Of a stretch of 16,055 bases of DNA, positions 1 to 7,760 are shown piece by piece. The position numbers and the translations under genes are program-made. The notes beneath the pieces were generated by a model that worked only from the letters and a program-made list of their open reading frames with translations, did no database searches and was not told the DNA's origin. The stretch comes from Bacteroidales bacterium. GTDB lineage: Bacteria > Bacteroidota > Bacteroidia > Bacteroidales > ML635J-15. Within the stretch, counting starts at the first letter, position 1. Each line of letters begins with the position of its first letter. Where the stretch lies: the NCBI GenBank assembly GCA_028701945.1, contig JAQVPT010000044.1, positions 1-16,055 of the forward strand. Reading direction: 5' to 3'.

Positions 1-92
1 GTTTTGGGACAAGGCTGAAATAAGAAGTAATATTAATTATGGCAGCTTCTTTCTTTGTCCGTAATGATGATAAAAAATAATTTGTGAGATAA
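1..92. other. Sequence replacing the expected Ffh M-domain coding region
   Basis: Read on the minus strand, this stretch follows the FQPN motif of Ffh. None of its three frames resembles the next conserved Ffh block (normally R-x-A-x-R-I-L-G-M-G-D) or the methionine-rich M domain. The ffh frame closes with TAA at 33-35. On the plus strand one frame is open from base 2 to a TAA at 62-64, giving about 20 residues beginning FWDKAEIR, which could be the tail of a gene entering from the left. No terminal inverted repeat or transposase motif is visible. It may be a rearrangement joint, the end of an inserted element, or an assembly joint; the window cannot tell these apart. Confidence 0.4.
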
Positions 93-953
93 ATTGGGTT
101 GGAAAACATCAATAGCGTCCATTTTTTCGCCAGTACCTACAAATTTTATAGGTTTATCGACAACCGAACGAATAGACAAAGCCGCTCCACCACGAGTATC
201 GCCATCAAGTTTTGTGAGTATCACTCCGTCAAAGTCTAAGCGGTCATTAAATTCTTTTGCCGTATTAACCGCATCCTGTCCAGTCATAGAATCGACAACG
301 AAGAGAATTTCCTGTGGATTAACTGCTTTTTTAATATTTTCAATCTCAATCATCATTTGCTCATCAACAGCAAGACGACCGGCGGTATCAATAATAACCA
401 TATCATGCCCATAAGTTTTTGCATGTTTAATCGCATTTTGGGCAATTTTTACAGGATTTAAGTTTCCTTCTTCGGAATATACCTGAATTCCGATTTGTTC
501 ACCAAGTACCTTTATCTGTTCAATAGCAGCAGGACGATATACGTCACAAGCAACAAGTAAAGGGTTTTTCCCTTTTTTTGTTTTGAGCATATTTGCAAGT
601 TTCCCGCTAAAAGTTGTTTTCCCAGAGCCTTGCAATCCCGACATCAAAATAATAGCAGGACTTCCTTTTGTATTAATTTCGACCGCCGTGCCACCCATGA
701 GTTTTGATAACTCATTGTGGACAATCTTAACCATTAACTGATTGGGCTTTAAAGACTTAATAACATTCTGACCCATTGCTTCGTCTTTCACATCATCACA
801 AAATGTCTTAGCAGTTTTATAATTAACGTCTGCATCAAGCAAAGCACGCCTAACATCCTTTAGAGTCTCAGCAATATTAACTTCAGTTATTTTGCCTTCG
901 CCTTTTAAAAGCTTAAACGATCTTTCGAGTCTTTCTGATAAATTTTCAAACAT
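33..953 (-). CDS. ffh: Signal recognition particle protein Ffh, NG domain only (M domain missing)
   Basis: SRP54-family GTPase that, with SRP RNA and FtsY, targets nascent membrane and secreted proteins to the translocon. The N-terminal helical bundle (residues 1 to about 90) and the G domain are complete: P-loop GLQGSGKTT at 106-114, DVYRPA at 137-142, DTAGR at 189-193, TKLDGD at 247-252 and the closing GTGEK at 273-277. After FQPN (284-287) homology stops, and 19 unrelated residues lead to TAA. The family is normally about 440-450 residues, so roughly 150 residues are absent, including the whole methionine-rich M domain that binds SRP RNA and signal sequences. No frameshift restores it. The start is ATG at 953, with a -7-like element 30 bases upstream. 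As read, the product should not work as an SRP. An assembly or rearrangement break is the likeliest reason, because ffh is normally essential. The family assignment is certain; the state of the 3' end is not. Confidence 0.93.
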   Translation of the reverse strand: MFENLSERLERSFKLLKGEGKITEVNIAETLKDVRRALLDADVNYKTAKTFCDDVKDEAMGQNVIKSLKPNQLMVKIVHNELSKLMGGTAVEINTKGSPAIILMSGLQGSGKTTFSGKLANMLKTKKGKNPLLVACDVYRPAAIEQIKVLGEQIGIQVYSEEGNLNPVKIAQNAIKHAKTYGHDMVIIDTAGRLAVDEQMMIEIENIKKAVNPQEILFVVDSMTGQDAVNTAKEFNDRLDFDGVILTKLDGDTRGGAALSIRSVVDKPIKFVGTGEKMDAIDVFQPNLSHKLFFIIITDKERSCHN

Positions 954-983
954 AAGTTCTTCAATAATTTGTTAAATTCTCCA

Positions 984-991
984 CAAAAATA
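984..991 (-). promoter_or_regulatory. Predicted Bacteroidota -7 element of the ffh promoter
   Basis: On the minus strand this reads TATTTTTG, a full match to TAnnTTTG, and lies 30 bases before the ffh ATG. No clear TTTG -33 element is found at the expected distance, so the call rests on the -7 match and position. Confidence 0.45.
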
Positions 992-1020
992 ATAATTTTT
1001 ACTATCATGCGATTTTTTTT

Positions 1021-1028
1021 TATCTTTG
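1021..1028 (+). promoter_or_regulatory. Predicted Bacteroidota -7 element of the two-domain lipoprotein gene
   Basis: TATCTTTG matches TAnnTTTG. A T-run at 996-1000, 20 bases upstream, could serve as the -33 region. The leader to the ATG is about 70 bases and contains a small inverted repeat, CCAAT-TC-ATTGG, at 1054-1065. Confidence 0.5.
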
Positions 1029-1097
1029 ATTGCAAAATCATATTAGATTTATACCAATTCATTGGCAATTTAGTAAAATTATTTAAAAACTCAAATT

Positions 1098-1895
1098 ATG
1101 AAAAAAACAATTATCTACTTATTTGCAGCAGCATTCTGTTTTTCTGTAATTGCGTGCAACAACGACACTAAAACAAAAAGTACTGATAACGAAACCACAG
1201 AAGATGTTCGAGAAGAAATCAGTCCTGAAGAACTTGCAAGAATTACGTCAAAAGACATTGATGTAAACACACCTGTTCCTGTAACAAAACTTTATAATTC
1301 TTATTTTGAATGGAAAGACAAAGAAGTTACGATAGCTGGTTATGTGAAAATGTACATGGATACAGACGTTTTAAAACAAACTGTAGAAATAATTGGACAA
1401 CCAGGCTCGAAGGATGTTTTATTTAGTTGCAAATTTGATAATGAGCTTAAGCAGGATGTCAAAAAAGATGATATTGTTATAATCAAGGGAGTTATTGCCA
1501 ACAAATCATACTATGGAATTGAATTAACCCAATGTGAATTTATCGGCATTAATAAAGATGTTGATGACACTAAAGAAATTAATCCATACAGATTACCTAA
1601 AGAACCTGTTCTAGCTGCGAATCTATATAATGCTTACAACTCTTGGGATGATGTCGAAATAACAGTTATAGGATATTACAACAGTACTACAACCTCAACA
1701 ACAAACACAGGGGTTACATGGAGAATTGATTTAGACGATCCTGAGACCGGAGTTAAAAAAGTTGGTTGCAACATGAAATTAGAACCTGATAATGATTACC
1801 TGAGAGACAATAGAAAAGATGTAAAAATTCGTGGAATAATTAAAGGTGAGTTTTTTGGTCGTGTGCTAATGGAGGAATGTGAGATAGTGGAGTAA
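1098..1895 (+). CDS. Lipoprotein with two tandem OB-fold-like domains
   Basis: Predicted envelope lipoprotein of 265 residues. Residues 1-19 form a signal peptide ending in the lipobox SVIA-C20; an acidic, Thr/Lys-rich linker follows to about residue 58. Two copies of one domain come next, about 61-149 and 171-264. Each starts with LYN-x-Y-x-x-W then V/ITxxGY, has a cysteine in a central strand (C111, C224), and ends with a hydrophobic strand pair plus a second cysteine (TQC146EF, EEC261EI). The alternation of beta strands around VTIAGYV and DIVIIKGVI resembles OB-fold proteins of the tRNA_anti-like group; this is inferred from pattern, not proven. The gene stands alone, divergent from ffh and convergent with lnt. 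Function is unknown; ligand binding at the cell surface or in the periplasm is possible. The ATG start is fixed by the signal peptide. Confidence 0.88.
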   Translation: MKKTIIYLFAAAFCFSVIACNNDTKTKSTDNETTEDVREEISPEELARITSKDIDVNTPVPVTKLYNSYFEWKDKEVTIAGYVKMYMDTDVLKQTVEIIGQPGSKDVLFSCKFDNELKQDVKKDDIVIIKGVIANKSYYGIELTQCEFIGINKDVDDTKEINPYRLPKEPVLAANLYNAYNSWDDVEITVIGYYNSTTTSTTNTGVTWRIDLDDPETGVKKVGCNMKLEPDNDYLRDNRKDVKIRGIIKGEFFGRVLMEECEIVE

Positions 1896-1952
1896 AACGG
1901 TTGATGGGGTTATTTTCACAAAAACCTGTTGAGTTTTAAAATAAAGTTTTAT

Positions 1953-1998
1953 GTTTGAATAATTGTTTTAGAAGTTACCATAAACAATTTTCTCAAAC
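1953..1998. terminator. Possible bidirectional hairpin between convergent genes
   Basis: An imperfect inverted repeat: GTTTGA (1953-1958) with TCAAAC (1993-1998), and AATTGTTT (1961-1968) with AAACAATT (1982-1989), with a small internal loop and a 13-base apical loop. It sits between the ends of the lipoprotein gene and lnt. The stem is AT-rich and no clean T-tract follows on either strand, so termination is only plausible. Confidence 0.35.
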
Positions 1999-2005
1999 TT
2001 GACCA

Positions 2006-3628
2006 TTAACCTTTAATTCGCTTTTTTAATTTTCCTACGATTTGAATTGCCAATAAAATCACAGAAATCACCAATGCTATTCTGGGAATAGAGTCTCCAT
2101 ATTTAACATAAAATGTTGTGTTTTCGTTTGCATTGATTACCCCTGTAATGGTATCTTTTTTCCACCATTCTGATTGTTTTACTATCTGACCTTTTTGATT
2201 TATAATGCAACTAATTCCAGTATTTGCAGATCTTGCTATGCTCCGTCTAGTTTCTACGGCTCTTAATTTAGAAAATCTTGCATGTTGTCGGTAGCCTTGC
2301 GTATCTTTCCACCAGCCGTCGTTAGTAATTATAAATAACACATTTGCACCAGCACTTACAAATTCTGTTATGAACTCTCCATAGGCCGATTCGTAACATA
2401 CAGCAACTCCCGGACGAATATTATTATTATTATTGATGAATACTGTTCTGTTTTCTTGAGTGCCATGTGCCCCGTTTATGCCTCCAAGTTCAACATAAGA
2501 ATCTGTAAATAATTTTGTGATGTTTGGAAATGGCATAGTCTCTATACCAGGTACCAATTTGCTTTTATGATAAAATTGTATTTTCCCATCGGGAGATATT
2601 TGTACTGACGCATTAAAAACATCATGTGCAAAACTGTTGTCTTCTGAAATCGTTGCAGTTTCTGTAAAATCTTCTGGATTGTCGTATTTTACACGAGTAG
2701 TCGCTCCGATAATAAATTCTGAATTGGGATAATCTTTTAGAAAATCTAAAATATATTTGACGGATATATTTTGTAGAGCTTTGTCTTCATAAAAACCCGT
2801 TGATATTGCTGTTTCTGGTGCGATAAAATAATCCGGCGGATTATCCGAAGAACTTTCTGCCATTTGTGTTATTTTTTGTATCTGGGATAGAGTAGGAGTA
2901 GAGAACTTTTCATTATAGGGATCGATGTTTGGTTGGATTATTACAACTTTAACAGGGGTGATTTTTTCTTTGTAAGTATTAAATCGAATTAGTGAATATG
3001 ATACAGGTAATAAAATTAGTAACATAAGTCCAATTGCGTATGAACGGATTCTTTTTTTTTCAGCATTTTTTGCGATTTGTCTGACAGTCTCAAATATCAG
3101 CAGGTTAACTGACATTATCCATGCTGAACCGCCAATATAACCAGTAAATTCGTACCACTGAACTAAACTTATACTGTTTGAGAAAGCATTTCCTAATATC
3201 ATCCAAGGCCATGAAAGTTGACTATGTATTAATAGGTATTCAAACGCTACCCAGTTGCTTACAAAAACCAAATATCCAATTCTACGTCCCAAACTTTTAA
3301 AGCTTATAAAAGTAAGATACATCACAAATGCCATAAAAATTGAGTTGAGGAAAATTGTTGCAATTCCCCCGGGAACCGATGCGTACATCATCCAATATGT
3401 TGAAATACCATTCCAGATTAAAAAACTCAATAATGAGTATAGAAAGAAAACTGTACTATTGTTTTTATTATTTGTTTTAAGGAGCTGTTCAAGGATTAAT
3501 AGTAATGGTATGAAAGCTATGAGAACCAAAGCTCCTATCGGGTAATCTGTCCATGTAAGAGAAAGAAGAATGCCTGAAAGGATACTCAGAAATAATTTGT
3601 TTTGTGCTATGTTTTTAAATCTGCTCAT
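2006..3628 (-). CDS. lnt: Apolipoprotein N-acyltransferase
   Basis: Inner-membrane enzyme that adds the third acyl chain to the N-terminal cysteine of lipoproteins, using phospholipid as donor. At 540 residues it is near family size. The N-terminal part (about 1-215) has several hydrophobic helices. A periplasmic nitrilase-fold domain follows from about 226 (VKVVIIQPNID). The catalytic triad is visible: E272 in APETA, K355 in YHKSKLVP and C411 in VCYES; TNDGWW and the RAVETRR segment are also typical. A last membrane helix lies near 515-533. Five consecutive AAT codons give Asn399-403, a short trinucleotide repeat. The ATG overlaps the stop of the upstream exporter gene by one base, so the two are probably translationally coupled. 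Many lipoproteins are expected in this lineage, and two candidate substrates lie in this window. Confidence 0.95.
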   Translation of the reverse strand: MSRFKNIAQNKLFLSILSGILLSLTWTDYPIGALVLIAFIPLLLILEQLLKTNNKNNSTVFFLYSLLSFLIWNGISTYWMMYASVPGGIATIFLNSIFMAFVMYLTFISFKSLGRRIGYLVFVSNWVAFEYLLIHSQLSWPWMILGNAFSNSISLVQWYEFTGYIGGSAWIMSVNLLIFETVRQIAKNAEKKRIRSYAIGLMLLILLPVSYSLIRFNTYKEKITPVKVVIIQPNIDPYNEKFSTPTLSQIQKITQMAESSSDNPPDYFIAPETAISTGFYEDKALQNISVKYILDFLKDYPNSEFIIGATTRVKYDNPEDFTETATISEDNSFAHDVFNASVQISPDGKIQFYHKSKLVPGIETMPFPNITKLFTDSYVELGGINGAHGTQENRTVFINNNNNIRPGVAVCYESAYGEFITEFVSAGANVLFIITNDGWWKDTQGYRQHARFSKLRAVETRRSIARSANTGISCIINQKGQIVKQSEWWKKDTITGVINANENTTFYVKYGDSIPRIALVISVILLAIQIVGKLKKRIKG

Positions 3629-4503
3629 TATTTATGTGCTTTATTGACTAGAAAAACGCTTATCATAATAATGAGAGTCGCTATGATTTGAACAAGATTT
3701 AATTTTTCCCCATCCATTAGACCCCAAAATATTGCAAAAACGGGTATGATGTATGTTACCGAACTTGCAAACATAGAACCAGCACGCGTAATAAGTGAGT
3801 TTACCATGCTTACTGCAATTGCAGAACCGAATAGTCCGAGAGTTATTGTGTAAGCGAGATCAATCCATAAAGTGCTGCTTGTTGAGGCTTGAGTGAAATC
3901 GCTAGTTATTAGTATTGCTGCACTAACTGGTGCAATGAACAGAAATGCAAGTGAAGAAATCTCGATGCCTTTGAGAGATTTTAAAAAATAATTGACTTGA
4001 TTAATATTGATAGAATAAATAACAGTTGCCAATATAATATATAATGCATAGAAGTTCATTTGTCCAAACTGAAAAATATTATCTTTTGTTATTAGCATTG
4101 CTGCACCAATAAGACCGATAATCACACCAAGTATTTGAATAAATCCTGTTTTGCGTTTAAAGAATAATAATCCGAGTACTAGTACAAAAACGGGCACTAA
4201 TGAATTAAGTATTCCTGCGAGGTTACTGTCCACTTGTGTTTGACCAAGCGGGTATAGCCACGAGGGGATGAGGTTTCCGATAAATGCAACAACTAATATT
4301 GGGATGATTGTCTTTTTATTAAGCTTCTTTAGATTTTTGATTGCAAAAGGGAAGAGAAAAATAAAAGCACTTAGCATTCTTATCGACGAAACTTGCCAAA
4401 AATTAAAACTTCGCAAGCCTTGTTTCATTAGAATATAGGAGCCACCCCAAATAAGGGCAAGCAAAAATAGTATTAGCCAGTTTATGAAATTGTTTTTATT
4501 CAT
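3628..4503 (-). CDS. DMT-superfamily (EamA) transporter
   Basis: Integral membrane protein of 291 residues with about ten hydrophobic segments, in the two-repeat EamA architecture: roughly residues 8-135 and 150-285. The first repeat opens with the characteristic LALIWGGSY followed by an S-x-RML segment. Members of this family export metabolites or amino acids; the substrate cannot be read from the sequence. I place the start at the ATG at 4503 (MNKNNFINW), because the predicted -7 element at 4533-4540 lies upstream of it and would sit inside the coding sequence if the earlier in-frame ATG at 4557 were used; the longer form only adds 18 polar residues. Its stop overlaps the lnt ATG by one base, so the two form an operon. 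No functional link to lipoprotein acylation is evident. Confidence 0.9.
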   Translation of the reverse strand: MNKNNFINWLILFLLALIWGGSYILMKQGLRSFNFWQVSSIRMLSAFIFLFPFAIKNLKKLNKKTIIPILVVAFIGNLIPSWLYPLGQTQVDSNLAGILNSLVPVFVLVLGLLFFKRKTGFIQILGVIIGLIGAAMLITKDNIFQFGQMNFYALYIILATVIYSININQVNYFLKSLKGIEISSLAFLFIAPVSAAILITSDFTQASTSSTLWIDLAYTITLGLFGSAIAVSMVNSLITRAGSMFASSVTYIIPVFAIFWGLMDGEKLNLVQIIATLIIMISVFLVNKAHK

Positions 4504-4532
4504 ATTGTTTTTTGGTACAGAAATTGTTTTGT

Positions 4533-4540
4533 CAAAACTA
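4533..4540 (-). promoter_or_regulatory. Predicted -7 element of the EamA-lnt operon
   Basis: On the minus strand this reads TAGTTTTG, matching TAnnTTTG, 29 bases upstream of the preferred ATG at 4503. A CAAA (minus-strand TTTG) at 4555-4558 is closer than the usual 19-21 spacing. Its upstream region interleaves with the promoter of the divergent DUF4294 gene. Confidence 0.45.
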
Positions 4541-4570
4541 AATAATATTTCAGACAAAACCTTAAACTGT

Positions 4571-4578
4571 TATTTTTG
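4571..4578 (+). promoter_or_regulatory. Predicted -7 element of the DUF4294 gene
   Basis: TATTTTTG is a full match to TAnnTTTG, 51 bases before the ATG at 4630. A weak -33 candidate (TTTCA at 4548-4552) lies about 19 bases upstream. It is back-to-back with the EamA promoter, 30 bases away. Confidence 0.5.
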
Positions 4579-4629
4579 TTTTAAGTTTAAATTGTAATTA
4601 AGTTAAAAATATAATAAGTTTGTAAGAAG

Positions 4630-5238
4630 ATGAAAAAGTTTTATTACGTGATCATATTATTGTTTATAATCTCTATTGGGAGTGATGCGTTTGGGCAAAA
4701 ATTCAAATTACCAAAATACTATCATCTTTTTCTTAATGTCGATAGTTTGATTGATAATACTCCCGATGCTGTGATTTTTTTTCCTGAAGTAAGTGTTTAT
4801 CCACAGGCAGAGCGTAAAACTAGTCGCGATCGTAAAAGATATGATAAACTTGTTAGGAATTTTTTGAGAACTTATCCTTTTGCTGTTGAAATTTCGCAGG
4901 TGTATAAAAATATTGACGATACTCTCTCTATGTTTGCAACTGATGAGTCTCGAAAAAAATACCTAAATGTCAGAGAAAAGCAAATAATGAATTTTTATAA
5001 GCCACAGTTAAAGAAACTTACTCTATCTCAGGGAATAATGCTTGTAAAGTTAATGAACCGAGAAAGTGGTAATACCGCTTATGTTATTGTGGATGAGCTT
5101 AGAGGGAAGGTAACCGCTGTTTTTTGGCAAACATTTGCTCTTATGTTTGGTAATAGTCTAAAAACAGAATATGATGCCTTTGGCGATGATAGAGAAATAG
5201 AGTTCCTTGTAAAGAGATATCAGGACGGAAGTCTATAA
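4630..5238 (+). CDS. DUF4294 domain-containing secreted protein
   Basis: Protein of 202 residues with an N-terminal signal peptide (basic KK, hydrophobic core to about residue 16, likely cut before Q23 in DAFG-Q). The rest matches the Bacteroidota-restricted DUF4294 family as I know it: a central block RKRYDKLVRNFLRTYPFA (about residues 69-86) and a C-terminal block with KLMNRESGNTAY, FWQTFALMFG and LKTEYDAFGDDREIE. The arrangement suggests a mostly helical periplasmic protein; no enzymatic motif stands out and the function is not known. It is transcribed alone, divergent from EamA-lnt. Its last 6 bases overlap the end of ddl on the opposite strand. Confidence 0.9.
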   Translation: MKKFYYVIILLFIISIGSDAFGQKFKLPKYYHLFLNVDSLIDNTPDAVIFFPEVSVYPQAERKTSRDRKRYDKLVRNFLRTYPFAVEISQVYKNIDDTLSMFATDESRKKYLNVREKQIMNFYKPQLKKLTLSQGIMLVKLMNRESGNTAYVIVDELRGKVTAVFWQTFALMFGNSLKTEYDAFGDDREIEFLVKRYQDGSL

Positions 5239-6201
5239 ATAATCCTCAATTATTTCTGTCAAAATCTCTGTTAGGTTTTTACCTATTGTTCGTATTTGTT
5301 TTGGCACAATACTTTCGGCACTCATTCCGGGAATAGAATTTACTTCGAGAAAATATGGAGTGCAGTTTTTTATTATAAAGTCTATTCGAACAATGCCTTT
5401 ACAATTTAATTGGTCGTAAATGAACGCAGAGCTTTCTTGAACAATTTTAGTTTCTTCTGCTGATATGCGGGCTGGAGTAATTTCATCAGTAAGACTTGGA
5501 TCATATTTGGCTTCTGTGTCGAAGTAATCGTTTTTCGTATCAATTTCTGTTATAGGAAAAACATACTTATTTTTTGATGTCTTTAAAACACCGCACGAGA
5601 CTTCAACGCCAGAAATAAATTCTTCGATAATGATTGTTGAGTCTTCTGTTTTTGCAAGATTTACAGCCTCTATTAATTTATCTTTATCATAAACTTTTGT
5701 AACACCGTAACTTGAGCCAGCAGTATTTGGTTTAACAAAACAAGGAAGTCCGAGATATTCGCAAATCTCGTCCACTGAAAAAGGCTCATCATTTTTTAGT
5801 GTTACAGATTTAGCTTGAGTAATATTTGTATCAGCAAGAACTTTTTTACAAATAACTTTGTCGAAAGTAATTACTGAGGCACTTGTGTCTGAAGCCGAAT
5901 AGGGGATGTTGATAATGTCGAGCATAGATTGAACTTTCCCGTCTTCGCCTGGTGATCCATGTAAACTTATGTATGCAAAATCAATTTTTATTTTTTCAGA
6001 ATTATAGCTAAACGAAAAATCGTTGAGATCTATTTTATACTCATTAGCATCGTATAAGCAGTAAAAACCATCTTTACGAACATCAACAAGATAGCCATTA
6101 TAAAGATGTTTGTCTAAGCTATTCAGAATCTGGGTTCCAGAATTTAGGCTTATTTTTCTTTCAGAAGTGTAGCCTCCTGCTACTACTGCAATGTTTTTCA
6201 T
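5233..6201 (-). CDS. ddl: D-alanine--D-alanine ligase
   Basis: Cytoplasmic ATP-grasp enzyme that joins two D-alanines for the peptidoglycan stem peptide. It has 322 residues, normal for the family. Visible motifs are the N-terminal GGYTSERKISLNSG (9-22, with the substrate Glu E15 and Ser S19), LHGSPGEDG (80-88), the glycine/serine ATP loop VKPNTAGSSYG (156-166), the omega-loop EAKY (230-233), and the metal and catalytic set R272, D274, E286 and N288 followed by PGMSAES. All key residues are present. The usual PYTGS loop reads PYSAS (100-104), a mild change. It follows the LysM transglycosylase gene by 12 bases and closes the parAB-headed cluster, so it probably shares that transcript. ATG start at 6201. 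Confidence 0.96.
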   Translation of the reverse strand: MKNIAVVAGGYTSERKISLNSGTQILNSLDKHLYNGYLVDVRKDGFYCLYDANEYKIDLNDFSFSYNSEKIKIDFAYISLHGSPGEDGKVQSMLDIINIPYSASDTSASVITFDKVICKKVLADTNITQAKSVTLKNDEPFSVDEICEYLGLPCFVKPNTAGSSYGVTKVYDKDKLIEAVNLAKTEDSTIIIEEFISGVEVSCGVLKTSKNKYVFPITEIDTKNDYFDTEAKYDPSLTDEITPARISAEETKIVQESSAFIYDQLNCKGIVRIDFIIKNCTPYFLEVNSIPGMSAESIVPKQIRTIGKNLTEILTEIIEDYL

Positions 6202-6213
6202 AATGAAAATAGA

Positions 6214-7758
6214 TTAGGTTTTTTTTCTGATTTTTAATTTTTGCCCTATTCGTAAACTTGACGGATTAGTAATCCCGTTAAGTTTTAATATGTCGTCAGA
6301 TGAGATTCCATCATATTTAAGCGAAATTCCGTATGGACTATCACCCGATTTTACTGTGTAATATTCATAATTTGGGTCAATAGGCTCTTCTTTTGGTTTG
6401 TTGGTATCGGTATTTATTCCTATTGTTCGTTGTTTTTCTTCAAAACTTTGTGAGTCCACAATTTTATATTTTGATGCGAGTGCTTCTGGAACATAAACTT
6501 TAAGTTTTTGACCAACTCTAATCATATTTCCCGAAATACCGTTCCAGGCTCTTAAATTTGCGGTTTCTACGCCATACCACGAAGCAATAAGCCCAACCGC
6601 ATCACCTGATTTTATTGTGTAAAGTAGTTCGGATGTCCCTTCAGGTTGTGTAGCTATAGGCGTATAGTCGATATAGTTTTCGTCCGGAGTGTAATTGTAT
6701 TTTGCAGGTCTAAGAAAGATAGTATCCATAAACTTGTAAATAGAATCTTCTAATTCCATAAATTTGCTGATGTATTGTCTTCGCATACGCAGTGGATACT
6801 CTTTTGTTTTTGCTGGTATAATGTCGAGCTTGTATTGTGGATTGAGTTCTCGTGTTTGTCCAATGTCGATTCCTAAAACTGAATCGAGTTGAGCAAAGTG
6901 CAATTCGCTTCTAACCATTACTGTATCAACATCTTCGTAAAATGGAATGTGTTCGGGTTTAAAATCATGTTCATCTGCGTAAATAAATAGGTACATAATT
7001 GCAATAAAACCAGGCACATAATTTCGAGTTTCGTTTGGAAGATATGGATATAATTCCCAATAATTTGTTTTTCCGCCCGATCGTCTTATAGCGTTGTTTA
7101 TTGTTCCTGGTCCTGCGTTATAAGCCGCAAGTGCAAGTGTCCAACTATTATAAGTTTCGTATAGGCTTTTTAGGTATCTGCAAGCTGCGTCTGTTGATTT
7201 TTCTGGGTCGCTACGTTCGTCAATGTAAGAATTGATTTCTAAACCCATTCCTAGACCGGTTTTATACATAAATTGCCATAAACCTGTGGCACCAGCTCGC
7301 GATTTAGCCAGTGGATTAAGGGCAGATTCAACTATTGCAAGATATTTTAGCTCTAGCGGGATATTGTAAGCGTCTAATTTCTCTTCAAATAGCGGAAAGT
7401 ACTGATGTGATAATCCTAAAAATTTAGGAGCTATCCAGCGACCATTTTTTATGTATCGATCTAGATACTTCTGCACATTTTTGTTGTACGCAACATCAAT
7501 TGGAGTAATCATGTTATTGACTCTGATTTCAAAAATAGAATCGGAAATATCAGTGTTAAAGTTAAAACGGTCTTCGGGATTTAAAAAACTTATAGTGTCT
7601 CTTCCTGTGTAATAAAACCAATCCATTAAAAGGCTGTCGAGATTATCAGCCATTGTGTAGCCATCGTTTTTGTTAATTACAATTGAGTCATTATCTGCAA
7701 TAATGTTTGTATTTGCGATTAGGTTTATGAGCAGAATTATGATAATGTGTTTTTTCAT
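6214..7758 (-). CDS. MltD-type membrane-bound lytic transglycosylase with two LysM repeats
   Basis: Periplasmic peptidoglycan-cleaving enzyme of 514 residues. An N-terminal hydrophobic signal (MKK then about 13 apolar residues) is followed by a linker and the SLT/goose-lysozyme-like domain at about 115-240. The catalytic glutamate is E144 in IVESALNP; GATGLWQFM and ALAAYNAGPG are the other signature blocks. LysM repeats lie at about 378-423 and 466-511, each with the Y-T-V/I-K-SGD start and GQKLK end; they bind glycan strands. The frame is open back to a TTG at 7779, but the ATG at 7758 begins a proper signal sequence and sits 2 bases after the preceding stop, so I use it. MltD of Escherichia coli has the same catalytic-plus-LysM layout. 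The gene lies between the DUF5683 gene and ddl in the parAB cluster. Confidence 0.93.
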   Translation of the reverse strand: MKKHIIIILLINLIANTNIIADNDSIVINKNDGYTMADNLDSLLMDWFYYTGRDTISFLNPEDRFNFNTDISDSIFEIRVNNMITPIDVAYNKNVQKYLDRYIKNGRWIAPKFLGLSHQYFPLFEEKLDAYNIPLELKYLAIVESALNPLAKSRAGATGLWQFMYKTGLGMGLEINSYIDERSDPEKSTDAACRYLKSLYETYNSWTLALAAYNAGPGTINNAIRRSGGKTNYWELYPYLPNETRNYVPGFIAIMYLFIYADEHDFKPEHIPFYEDVDTVMVRSELHFAQLDSVLGIDIGQTRELNPQYKLDIIPAKTKEYPLRMRRQYISKFMELEDSIYKFMDTIFLRPAKYNYTPDENYIDYTPIATQPEGTSELLYTIKSGDAVGLIASWYGVETANLRAWNGISGNMIRVGQKLKVYVPEALASKYKIVDSQSFEEKQRTIGINTDTNKPKEEPIDPNYEYYTVKSGDSPYGISLKYDGISSDDILKLNGITNPSSLRIGQKLKIRKKT

Positions 7759-7760
7759 AT

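Noticed and set aside
94..414. Plus-strand open frame of 106 codons opposite ffh
   Set aside because: It lies wholly antisense to the conserved Ffh GTPase domain and has no recognisable features.
1054..1065. CCAAT-TC-ATTGG inverted repeat in the lipoprotein leader as an operator
   Set aside because: The five-base arms are too short to stand out, and it lies 25 bases past the predicted start site without other support.
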